A DNA stretch of 6,314 bases, taken from contig JBBRLA010000523.1 of NCBI GenBank assembly GCA_038231615.1, positions 1 to 6,314 on the forward strand. The letters run 5' to 3'. The position numbers and the translations under genes were made by a program. Positions 1 to 5,738 of this stretch are shown here, piece by piece. The notes below the pieces were generated by a model, which saw only the letters and a list, made by a program, of their open reading frames with translations, searched no databases and was not told the origin of the DNA. The DNA is from JBBRLA01 sp038231615. GTDB taxonomy: Bacteria > Myxococcota_A > Polyangia > Palsa-1104 > JAEUJZ01. The stretch's first letter is position 1, and each line of letters begins with the position of its first letter.

Positions 1-119
1 CCTGCGGCGCTGCTATGAACCGCGGCGCCTGCGGCGCTGCTATGAACCGCGGCGCCTGCGGCGCTGCTATGAACCGCGGCGCCTGCGGCGCTGCTATGAA
101 CCGCGGCGCCTGCGGCGCT
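1..119. repeat. 27-bp perfect tandem repeat, 4.4 copies, open at left edge
   Basis: Four identical 27-bp units lie at 1-27, 28-54, 55-81 and 82-108, followed by the first 11 bases of a fifth unit (109-119). Each unit begins CCTGCGGCGCTGCTATGAAC and ends in CGCGGCG. The unit length is a multiple of three, and two of three frames on each strand stay open: + frame 2 reads LRRCYEPRR repeated and + frame 3 reads MNRGACGAA repeated. The frame-3 run ends at the TGA at 129-131. Each unit can form a short GGCGC/GCGCC hairpin. The array continues past the window, so its full size and any upstream gene it belongs to are unknown. It ends about 20 bp before the lipoprotein promoter. Confidence 0.97.
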
Positions 120-134
120 TCGCGATTGTGATTG

Positions 135-143
135 TGGTACAAT
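135..143 (+). promoter_or_regulatory. Extended -10 promoter element of the lipoprotein gene
   Basis: TGGTACAAT fits an extended -10 (TGn followed by TACAAT, five of six consensus bases). No good -35 is visible 16-18 bp upstream, which an extended -10 can tolerate. The hexamer ends 6 bp before the GTG at 150, so transcription would start at or next to the start codon and give a leaderless mRNA. This comes from motif reading only. Confidence 0.45.
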
Positions 144-149
144 TTTGCC

Positions 150-551
150 GTGAAGCTCCCAACTTCGTGGCTCGCGCTCGCCCTTGTCATCGGCCTGGGC
201 GGCGGGGCCGGGTGTTCCAGCGATGATCCGGCGCAGATCGAGACGGTGCAGGTGATGGCCAACGCCCTGCGCGCCCGCAACCAGGAAGCGGCCTGCTCCC
301 TGAACGTGGACGCGCTGCGCTCCCGCGTCACCTGCGAGGGCCTGATCGCGCAGGTCTTGCACTACAGCCCCGGCCTCAGCGGCGCCCGGATCGAGCGGCG
401 CGGCCCGTCTTCAGGCTGGGGCTGGCGTCACTCGAAGGTGGTGCGGGTACCGATGCACTTCAGCGGACCCGACGGCAAGGGCGACATTGACGTGACCCTG
501 CATCGCACCCAGGCCGGCTGGCGGATCGCCGCCATCTTCCCCAAGCTCTGA
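150..551 (+). CDS. Small secreted lipoprotein, possible NTF2-like fold
   Basis: This reads as a 133-residue exported protein that I cannot assign to a named family. The N-terminus MKLPTSW is followed by a hydrophobic stretch (residues about 8-20) and Cys22 in the sequence GGAGC-SSDD. That is a lipoprotein signal peptide with a poor lipobox, having Gly at -3 instead of Leu/Val. The mature part has two further cysteines (AACS and VTCEG, about residues 43 and 62), which could form a disulfide. It ends in a VTLHRTQAGWRIAAIF segment, the kind of 'polar strand then WxI' ending seen in NTF2-like or DUF4878-type lipoproteins; that fold is an inference. The start is GTG at 150, because it places the Lys directly before the hydrophobic core. 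A TTG at 132 would add six residues but lies upstream of and across the likely -10. No Shine-Dalgarno is visible. The gene converges with the permease 29 bp downstream. Confidence 0.8.
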   Translation: MKLPTSWLALALVIGLGGGAGCSSDDPAQIETVQVMANALRARNQEAACSLNVDALRSRVTCEGLIAQVLHYSPGLSGARIERRGPSSGWGWRHSKVVRVPMHFSGPDGKGDIDVTLHRTQAGWRIAAIFPKL

Positions 552-558
552 AGCATCC

Positions 559-581
559 AGGCCCTTGCATGTAGGGGGCCT
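559..581. terminator. Hairpin between convergent genes, possible bidirectional terminator
   Basis: AGGCCC at 559-564 pairs with GGGCCT at 576-581 around an 11-base loop, with a competing pairing of CCCT and AGGG inside. It occupies nearly all of the gap between the lipoprotein stop (549-551) and the permease stop (581-583) and touches the latter. There is no clear T-tract on either side, so termination activity is plausible but not shown. Confidence 0.4.
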
Positions 582-2002
582 CACACGTCCTTGATGCGCA
601 GCACCCGCGCCTTGGCGCTGATCTCGTAGTAGACATACGCCCCGACGAAGATCGCCGCCCCGACCAGTGCCAGGAACGGCCCGCTGGCGACCACCGAAAT
701 CAGACACACCCCCGCCAGTGCCAGGGCAATCAGCGGAAACCACGGGTACAGGGGCGCCACGAAGGGCCGCTCCAACTCGGGCGCCCGCCGCCGCAGCACG
801 AAAAGCGAGATCATCGACACCACGTAGAGCACCGTCGCGCCCAGCACGGATAGGGTGATCGCCGCGTCGGTCTTCCCGATCAGCACCACCCCTCCGCCGA
901 AGACCGCCGGCACGATCACCGCCCACACCGGGGTGCGCCGCCGTGGATGCAAGTAGGCCAAAAACGGCGGCAGGTAGCCAGCCCGGGCCAGGGCGAAGAC
1001 CTGCCGCGAGTAGCCCATCATGATCCCGTGAAAGCTTGCCAGAAGGCCGAAGATCCCGATGTAGACCATCATGTGGGTCAGCCAGTGGTCCCGCGCCAGC
1101 ACCGCCGCCATCGCCCGCGGCAGGGGCGAGTCGTCTTTGACCAGTTCCTGCCAGGGCAGGACGCCGCTGGTACACACCAGCGTCAAAAGTGCCAGGAACA
1201 CCAGCGTCAAGAGGCCCGCGGAGAAGCCGATGGGGATGTCGCGCCGCGGGTCGATCACCTCCTCCGCCGACATGGCCACTCCTTCCAGCGCCAGGTAGAA
1301 CCAGATGGCGAACGGCAGGGCCGCGAAGATCCCCGAGATGCCGAAGGGCAGGAGCGGCCGGACAAAGAGGTGCGCCGCCTGCACGTGGGGCCCGGTGATG
1401 CCGAAGAACACGCAGAGTTCGAACACCGCCAGCACGGTGACGAAGAGTTCGAAGGTCGCGGCCAGCGCCACCCCCCAGCAGTTGAGCGCCGCGAAGAGCA
1501 CGAAGACTGAAAGCGCCGCGGCGGTGATGCCCACCGATGGAGCGCGGAAGTGGACGTATGACCCGATCGCCAGGGCGATCGCCGGCGGGGCGAAGACAAA
1601 CTCCGTCAAGGTGGCGATGCCGGCCAGAAGGCCGAAGAGGGGCCCCAGGGCCCGCCGCGCATAGGCGTAGGGGCCGCCTGAATGCGGGATGGCGGTGGAA
1701 AGCTCGGTGTAGCTGAAGATGAAGCAGACGTACATCACCGTCGTCAGGAGCACCGCGGCCATCATCCCGACCGGCCCGGCCTTGGCCAGGCCGTAGTTCC
1801 AACCGAAATAGTCCCCCGAGATCACCAGGCCGACGGCGATGGCCCACAGGTGGATCGGGCGCAGCACCCGCGAGAGGCCCGGCGCCGCGTCTTTTGGGCC
1901 GGGTGCGGGCCCGATCCCCCTGCTGTCGGCGGCGTTCGCGGTGTCAGGGGGCGCTTTCGATGAAGCCGGCGCCGGGGCTTTTGGGGGGATATCGGGTGTC
2001 AT
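581..2002 (-). CDS. eat: Ethanolamine permease (APC superfamily)
   Basis: This is a polytopic inner-membrane transporter of 473 residues, close to the usual length of APC-family ethanolamine permeases, which import ethanolamine as a carbon and nitrogen source. Numbering from the upstream GTG at 2023 (subtract 7 for the ATG chosen here), the recognisable stretches are HLWAIAVGLVISGDYFGWNY (residues 58-77), FSYTELSTAIPHSGGPYAYA (103-122) and EFVFAPPAIALAIGSY (141-156). The GDYFGWNYGL and YTELSTAIPH signatures are what I know from this permease subfamily. About 12 hydrophobic segments can be counted between residues 58 and 468. The first 50 residues are a Pro/Ala-rich, probably cytoplasmic and disordered extension. 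ATG at 2002 is chosen over GTG at 2023 because the only purine-rich run before the GTG abuts it directly. No ethanolamine ammonia-lyase (eutBC) gene lies in the window. Substrate is inferred from subfamily resemblance; another amine or amino acid is possible. Confidence 0.87.
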   Translation of the reverse strand: MTPDIPPKAPAPASSKAPPDTANAADSRGIGPAPGPKDAAPGLSRVLRPIHLWAIAVGLVISGDYFGWNYGLAKAGPVGMMAAVLLTTVMYVCFIFSYTELSTAIPHSGGPYAYARRALGPLFGLLAGIATLTEFVFAPPAIALAIGSYVHFRAPSVGITAAALSVFVLFAALNCWGVALAATFELFVTVLAVFELCVFFGITGPHVQAAHLFVRPLLPFGISGIFAALPFAIWFYLALEGVAMSAEEVIDPRRDIPIGFSAGLLTLVFLALLTLVCTSGVLPWQELVKDDSPLPRAMAAVLARDHWLTHMMVYIGIFGLLASFHGIMMGYSRQVFALARAGYLPPFLAYLHPRRRTPVWAVIVPAVFGGGVVLIGKTDAAITLSVLGATVLYVVSMISLFVLRRRAPELERPFVAPLYPWFPLIALALAGVCLISVVASGPFLALVGAAIFVGAYVYYEISAKARVLRIKDV

Positions 2003-2011
2003 GAGGGCCCG

Positions 2012-2017
2012 ATTGTA
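2012..2017 (-). promoter_or_regulatory. Candidate -10 of the permease gene
   Basis: On the minus strand this reads TACAAT, five of six bases of the -10 consensus, ending 9 bp before the ATG at 2002. A TTGACA lies upstream (minus strand, 2033-2028), but only 10 bp separate them, too short for a standard promoter. Either the -10 works without it or this match is chance. If real, the leader would be only 2-3 bases. Confidence 0.3.
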
Positions 2018-2026
2018 GTCCACCCC

Positions 2027-2055
2027 TTGTCAAAGCCTGGCTGGGCCTTCATCCT
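2027..2055 (+). promoter_or_regulatory. Candidate -35/-10 of the Rdx-like gene
   Basis: TTGTCA (2027-2032, five of six bases of TTGACA) and CATCCT (2050-2055, three of six bases of TATAAT) are separated by 17 bp, and the second ends 7 bp before the ATG at 2063. The -35 overlaps a minus-strand TTGACA, so the 60-bp divergent gap to the permease is compact and could be co-regulated. The -10 is weak. Confidence 0.3.
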
Positions 2056-2062
2056 GTAGGTC

Positions 2063-2284
2063 ATGAAAGTCGAGATCCGCTATTGCGGGTTGGGAAATTT
2101 TAAGCCCAGGGCCACGAGCCTCGCCGCGGCGATACGGAAAGCACGTGGGTTGGAAGTGCTGATTGAACCGGGGGGGAAAGGGCAGTTCGATGTCCTGCTG
2201 GATGGAAAGCTGATTTATTCCAAGCAGACCGAGGGCCGCTTCCCGGAACATGACGAGGTAATGGACGACTTGCCAGCCGCCTGA
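2063..2284 (+). CDS. Rdx/SelW-like thioredoxin-fold protein with Cys/Sec replaced by Gly
   Basis: A 73-residue cytosolic protein with the layout of the Rdx family (SelW/SelT/SelH-related, often annotated as SelT/SelW/SelH family protein). The N-terminal strand is MKVEIRYC and the loop is CGLGNFKPRA. An Ala-rich helix with IRKARGLEV follows, then the turn EPGGKGQFDVLLDGKLIYSK and the tail EGRFPEHDEVMDDL. The family normally carries Cys-x-x-Cys or Cys-x-x-Sec just before [NG]-aromatic-x-PRA. Here Cys8 is present, but position 11 is Gly (GGA, 2093-2095). The redox pair is therefore incomplete and redox function is doubtful. Codon use (TAT, TTG, GGA, AAT, TTT, ATT, AAA) is less GC-biased than in the neighbours, hinting at transfer. 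A run of seven G's lies at 2170-2176. No good Shine-Dalgarno: AGG sits only 2 bases before the ATG. Function in bacteria is largely unestablished. Confidence 0.82.
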   Translation: MKVEIRYCGLGNFKPRATSLAAAIRKARGLEVLIEPGGKGQFDVLLDGKLIYSKQTEGRFPEHDEVMDDLPAA

Positions 2285-2288
2285 AAAC

Positions 2289-2407
2289 AGAAGCACCTGG
2301 CCGGGCAGCTTTTGGCGTACCGCCTCACTCCCTTCGGTCACGTACAGTAGTACGCTCCCTCGGTCGCTGCGGGGGTGCGCCAAAATCTGCTCCGGCCATG
2401 TGCTTCT
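2289..2407. repeat. Long imperfect palindromic repeat (element A)
   Basis: The left arm (2289-2322, beginning AGAAGCAC) pairs with the right arm (about 2367-2407, ending GTGCTTCT). Matching blocks in order are AGAAGCAC, TGGCCGG, GCAG, TTTTGGCG and ACC, broken by single mismatches and small bulges. The centre holds a small perfect hairpin, CGTAC-AGTA-GTACG (2341-2354). It is flanked by two near-identical direct copies of a 15-16 base motif, CACTCCCTTCGGTCAC at 2327-2342 and CGCTCCCTCGGTCGC just after. Positions 2335-2387 recur inverted in element B at 50 of 53 bases. The left arm begins 5 bp after the stop of the Rdx-like gene, so its mRNA would end in this structure. No transposase is encoded. 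Confidence 0.9.
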
Positions 2408-2452
2408 TCCTTGAATGACCTTCATCAAGAAGGTGACCCTGGCCAATCTTCG

Positions 2453-2492
2453 TCTTTTCGAAAACTGCCGGGGCCGGGATGGATTTTGGCAC
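2453..2492. repeat. Orphan copy of a 40-bp repeat arm
   Basis: These 40 bases, beginning TCTTTTCGAAAACTGCCGGG and ending TTTTGGCAC, recur exactly in direct orientation at 2526-2565, where they contain the left arm of element B. Similarity extends weakly upstream (GGCCAATC at 2441 versus GGCTAATC at 2512). The copy has no matching right arm nearby. It is followed by CACTCCCC...GCGGGAGCG, which could be the remnant of a deleted core. It looks like a truncated family member or the product of a 73-bp tandem duplication. Confidence 0.88.
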
Positions 2493-2525
2493 TCCCCACC
2501 CTCGCGGGAGCGGCTAATCCTATCA

Positions 2526-2696
2526 TCTTTTCGAAAACTGCCGGGGCCGGGATGGATTTTGGCACACGCCCGCAGCGACTGAGGGAGCGTACTACTGTAC
2601 GTGACCGAGGAAGCGTGGGGGCACCTCCCATGGCCTCGCGAATGCGAGGACATGGGGGAGACGTATGCCGAAAGCCGCCCGGCCCAGGCAGTTTTC
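2526..2696. repeat. Long imperfect palindromic repeat (element B) with inverted core
   Basis: The left arm (about 2533-2570) pairs with the right arm (about 2660-2696). Aligned as inverted copies they share GAAAACTGCC, GGGCCGGG, GG, TTT and GGCA blocks with a few substitutions. The interior first carries the element A core in reverse orientation (2555-2607, 50 of 53 identical), then a separate hairpin at 2625-2660. Bases 2526-2565 are the second exact copy of the 40-bp direct repeat. The right arm ends inside the stop codon of the aminopeptidase gene. No reading frame within it looks like a protein gene. Confidence 0.9.
2625..2660. other. Secondary hairpin inside element B
   Basis: CTCCCATG (2625-2632) pairs with CATGGG..AG (2651-2660, two extra G's). 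Inside it CCTCGC (2634-2639) pairs with GCGAGG (2644-2649) around a GAAT loop. On the minus strand it follows the aminopeptidase stop by about 35 bp and could act as its transcript-end structure; there is no adjoining T-tract. Element A has no counterpart to this hairpin. Confidence 0.6.
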
Positions 2697-5460
2697 AACT
2701 TTCTTTGCCCTCGTGACGCAGGGCGGCTTCAGGACTGGCGTCGTTCTTGAGGAGTGCATCCGCCCCGGCCTCCACCCGCGCAGCACCCGTGGGCGCGGCA
2801 CCCGTGGGCACCGCGGGGGTCTCGGCCGCGGAAAGGGCCGCCTGCCGCTCCTCCGGCCGGGTGGCCATTCCCAGTCGCGCTTCGATGCGAATCATGCGCT
2901 CCCGCAGGGACAGGTTTTCCTCTTCCAGCTTCTCCAATGCCTGCCGCAGGGTCGACGCCTGGTCCTCCTTGCCCGCGCTGTCGCCGATGGCCTTGATCGC
3001 CTCGCGGGCGTGGCGGCGCACCCGACCATCCAGGTCGCGCTCGCTGGCCCGCCGCAGCGTCGGCCGCGCCCGGCCATCGTTCATCGCCCGCAGGGCGTCC
3101 ACCGCGGCGATCCGCAGGCGGAAGTCGGGGTCGTCGATCAGGTCGGCCAGCACCTCCAGGATCTGCCGGCGCCGGCCATAAAACTCCTCGCCCAGCCGGC
3201 CCAGCGCCGCCACCGCCGCCCGCCGCGAGAACACCGGCCGGCCCCGCTTGCTAGCGATGACGGCCACCTCGATCGCCCGCTCATCGTGCAGATCGGCCAG
3301 CCCCGACAGGCACGACGATGCGATGACCTCCATGTGCGAAGGCCGCTTCATGGCCTCGCAAAGGGAGGAAAAAGCCTCCTTCGAGCGGGTCTTGGCCAGG
3401 GCCACCGCGGCCTCCGCCTCGACGAAGTAGGACAGGTCCGCGGCCAGCACCTGCTTCACCGTCCGCTGCGCCCGCTCGTCGTTGCGAAAGAGGCCCAGCG
3501 CCCGCACGATCTGCCGCCGCGCCCGATGGTGCGACTCGTTGCGCGCCGCCGTGCACAGGGCCTCGCAGGCCGCCGACGTGCGAATCTGCGCCAGCGCCCG
3601 CGCCGCGGCCCCGCGCACCGCCCAGAAGGGATCCTCCTGCAGCGCCCGGACCAGCGACTCGGTGAAGCGTGGGTCCGCCCCCTTGCCCAGGGCCCGGGCG
3701 GCGGTCAGGCGGTCGATGGCCTCCTTGGCCACAAGCAGCTCGGTGCGCCACATCTCGTCCGGCTTCTTCATCTCCAGGGTCTTCAGCAGGTGGTTGCCGG
3801 TGTCGAAGATGACCTGCGTGGGTTTGGCCAAAAGCGGCAAAAGGAAGGTCTCGCGATCGTTCTGCACCCGGAGGGTCCGGTCCTCGGTCTCACCGGCGAC
3901 GACGAAGCGGACCTTCACGGGCAGATCGAAAAGCGGTGTCTCGAAGCCCGGCGTGCTGTCCACCAAACCCACCTTCTGCGTCTGCCGCACCGTCAGCTTG
4001 GCCAGCTTCTGCTCCTCGTCGTAGCTGTAGTCGACCTTCAGCTCCGGGTAGCCGGCCTTCTCGATCCACTGCTCGAAGAAGCGATCCAGATTGACGCCGG
4101 TGGATTCTTCCATCGCCCGCGCCAGATCCCGCGTCTCGACCAGACCGCCGCGGTGTTTTTCCAGATAGTGCTGTACCCCTTTCCAGAACCGATCCTCGCC
4201 AAGCTGCGTCTGCAACATGTGCAGCACCGCCCCGCCTTTTTCGTAAAGGTGCCGGTCGAACACGTCGATCGGCTCGTGGAACACCTTGGTCACCACCGGC
4301 CGCCGGTAGCGCGTCGAGTCCTCCTCGAAGTACGCTTCCTGGTCCACCAGGCGATCGTAGTCCGCCTCCTCCTGCCCCTCGATGTGCTGCTTCCAGAGGA
4401 TCTCGCAAAAGGTCGCGAAGCCCTCGTTCAGCCAGCCGTGGGACCAGTCGCGGCAGGTAACCAGGTCGCCGAACCACTGGTGGGCCAGCTCGTGGGCCAA
4501 AAGCGGCTCCGATGAGAAGTCCAGGTGCGCCCGCTTGTCATGCAGGGTCTGGTCGGTCAGCGTGGTCGCGGAAGTGTTCTCCATACCGCCGAAGATGAAG
4601 TCGGCCACCACGATCTGCGCGTAGCGCCCGTAGGGGTAGGCGACGCCGAAGCGCTTGCTGAACAACTGCACCATCTCCGGGGTGCGGCCAAAGGTCCGTG
4701 GGGCCGCCTCCTCGCAGCCCGGCGGCACATAGTAATACAGATCGGTATTGGGAGCACGATCGCGCAACTCGTTGTACTCGCCGGCCACCAGGGTGATGAG
4801 GTAGCTGGAGTGGGGTATGTCCAGGCGGTAGTGGAAGCTGCGGGTCTTGTGATCGGGGAAGTTGCGCGTGAGGATCAACCTGCCGTTGGACAGGGCGAAG
4901 TACTTCTCCGGCACGGTGGCAATCACCTCGGAGGTGGCCTTCTCGTGGGGGTGATCGAAGCACGGGATCCAGTGGCGGTTGTCCTCGTCCTGTCCCTGGG
5001 ACCAGGCCTGCTCCGGGCGCTCGGGGTATTCCGCGTCGGGGCCGACGAAGTACAGGCCCCGGCGCGGAGTGCAGCGGTACCGGATGGTGAGGTCCAGGGG
5101 CTCGCCCGCCTTGCGCTGCCCCAGATCGATGCGCAGTTCCGGGCTCTCATAGTAAAACGGCAACGGGGTGCCGCCGGCCAGGGTGACTTCGGCGATGGCC
5201 ATCTCGGCGGCCTGCAGGACCACCCGGGTGGGGCCGTCGTTCAGCGCGGCCAGCGTCAAGGTGCAGGCGCCTTCGACCGACCGCGAGGCGAAGTCCAGGT
5301 TGACGTCCAGCTTGATGTGGATGACGTCGCACACCCGATCCGGGGCATAGATCGCCCTCGCGCCGCCCAGGACGAAGGGCATGGCCCTGCCGCCGAAACC
5401 CGAGTTCAGTGAAAGTGCCTCGCAACGCCTGCATGCGTGCGCCCGCTCGTGACCGCTCAT
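2695..5460 (-). CDS. M1-family zinc aminopeptidase with C-terminal HEAT repeats
   Basis: A 921-residue gluzincin that should remove N-terminal amino acids from peptides. No signal peptide is visible, so it is probably cytosolic. An N-terminal HACRRC segment (Cys10, Cys13) precedes the M1 beta-saddle domain (about 27-230). The catalytic domain carries the exopeptidase motif GGMEN (291-295), the zinc site HELAH (323-327) with the third ligand Glu346 in WLNEG, and the transition-state Tyr406 in LYEKGG. All expected catalytic residues are present. After the beta-rich domain, about residues 573-827 are helical HEAT/PBS-lyase-like repeats (for example DPFWAVRGAAARALAQI and DPDFRLRIAAVDALRAM). A coiled coil follows (834-867, LRQALEKLEEENLSLRERM), then an Ala/Pro/Thr-rich tail. 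ATG at 5460 is chosen because GAGG lies 5 bases upstream. An in-frame ATG at 5499 would add 13 residues. The stop TGA (2695-2697) overlaps repeat element B. HEAT tails replace or extend the usual C-terminal domain in some M1 relatives; here they may bind partners. Confidence 0.95.
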   Translation of the reverse strand: MSGHERAHACRRCEALSLNSGFGGRAMPFVLGGARAIYAPDRVCDVIHIKLDVNLDFASRSVEGACTLTLAALNDGPTRVVLQAAEMAIAEVTLAGGTPLPFYYESPELRIDLGQRKAGEPLDLTIRYRCTPRRGLYFVGPDAEYPERPEQAWSQGQDEDNRHWIPCFDHPHEKATSEVIATVPEKYFALSNGRLILTRNFPDHKTRSFHYRLDIPHSSYLITLVAGEYNELRDRAPNTDLYYYVPPGCEEAAPRTFGRTPEMVQLFSKRFGVAYPYGRYAQIVVADFIFGGMENTSATTLTDQTLHDKRAHLDFSSEPLLAHELAHQWFGDLVTCRDWSHGWLNEGFATFCEILWKQHIEGQEEADYDRLVDQEAYFEEDSTRYRRPVVTKVFHEPIDVFDRHLYEKGGAVLHMLQTQLGEDRFWKGVQHYLEKHRGGLVETRDLARAMEESTGVNLDRFFEQWIEKAGYPELKVDYSYDEEQKLAKLTVRQTQKVGLVDSTPGFETPLFDLPVKVRFVVAGETEDRTLRVQNDRETFLLPLLAKPTQVIFDTGNHLLKTLEMKKPDEMWRTELLVAKEAIDRLTAARALGKGADPRFTESLVRALQEDPFWAVRGAAARALAQIRTSAACEALCTAARNESHHRARRQIVRALGLFRNDERAQRTVKQVLAADLSYFVEAEAAVALAKTRSKEAFSSLCEAMKRPSHMEVIASSCLSGLADLHDERAIEVAVIASKRGRPVFSRRAAVAALGRLGEEFYGRRRQILEVLADLIDDPDFRLRIAAVDALRAMNDGRARPTLRRASERDLDGRVRRHAREAIKAIGDSAGKEDQASTLRQALEKLEEENLSLRERMIRIEARLGMATRPEERQAALSAAETPAVPTGAAPTGAARVEAGADALLKNDASPEAALRHEGKES

Positions 5461-5465
5461 GAATA

Positions 5466-5469
5466 CCTC
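5466..5469 (-). promoter_or_regulatory. Ribosome binding site of the aminopeptidase gene
   Basis: GAGG on the minus strand, followed by TATTC and then ATG at 5460. This is the only convincing Shine-Dalgarno in the window, and it decides the start in favour of 5460 over the ATG at 5499. A possible -10, TAGGCT (minus strand, 5505-5500), would give a leader of roughly 30 bases; its -35 is poor. Confidence 0.65.
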
Positions 5470-5704
5470 GCTTCTCGATGCCGCTCTCAGCCGCCGCATA
5501 GCCTATCACGAATGCGCTTTCCTGAAACGACTCAGCGACGATATTCTTGGAGATGCACCGAGAAATCTTTGCGCACGCCGATGCAGAAGATGCACGGCGC
5601 TGTCCGGGCTGGCAAGGCGGGTCGGAGGGGAGTGAAGAAACCGCAGAGGCTTTTTATGCAAAGCGGTATTAACCAACCAGAGTCGTGTTACCGATCTTAT
5701 TTCA

Positions 5705-5732
5705 TTGACTTCTCGGCTGCCGTGCTTAGAAC
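5705..5732 (+). promoter_or_regulatory. Candidate promoter of the P-loop gene
   Basis: TTGACT (5705-5710, five of six bases of the -35 consensus) and TAGAAC (5727-5732, four of six of the -10) are separated by 16 bp. The -10 ends 6 bp before the ATG at 5739, so transcription would start at about the start codon. This agrees with the absence of a Shine-Dalgarno there. Confidence 0.45.
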
Positions 5733-5738
5733 CTCTGG

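Larger units (their letters stand above)
5461..5738. other. Divergent intergenic region, AT-richer than its surroundings
   Basis: These 278 bp lie between the start codons of the divergent aminopeptidase and P-loop genes and are visibly less GC-rich than either. They contain the aminopeptidase ribosome site, a TTTC-CT-GAAA dyad (5518-5527), three GATGCA words (GATGCAC at 5552 and 5589, GATGCAG at 5580), and a promoter-like pair near 5705-5732. No convincing small gene, tRNA or structured RNA was seen. Confidence 0.5.

Noticed and set aside
1..119. Tandem array considered as a CRISPR or as replication iterons.
   Set aside because: Units are head-to-tail with no spacers, and no replication initiator or AT-rich stretch is nearby.
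2005..2033. TTGACA plus TACAAT as a complete permease promoter.
   Set aside because: The spacing is only 10 bp instead of about 17, so the two boxes cannot serve one standard promoter.
2453..2565. Two 40-bp identical repeats separated by 33 bp look like a minimal CRISPR unit.
   Set aside because: There are only two copies, the second is the arm of a larger palindrome that continues without a spacer, and no cas gene is present.
2289..2696. Insertion sequence with a transposase.
   Set aside because: No transposase-like frame or catalytic motif lies within or beside the palindromes; at most they are non-autonomous.
2375..2716. 113-codon plus-strand frame across the palindromes, and a 222-codon minus-strand frame at 2030-2698.
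   Set aside because: Both consist mostly of repeat sequence and, for the second, the antisense of the Rdx-like gene.
2665..4515. 616-codon plus-strand open frame.
   Set aside because: It is antisense to the aminopeptidase, whose catalytic motifs are unmistakable. Its His/Arg/Gly/Leu-rich composition is typical of a high-GC shadow frame.
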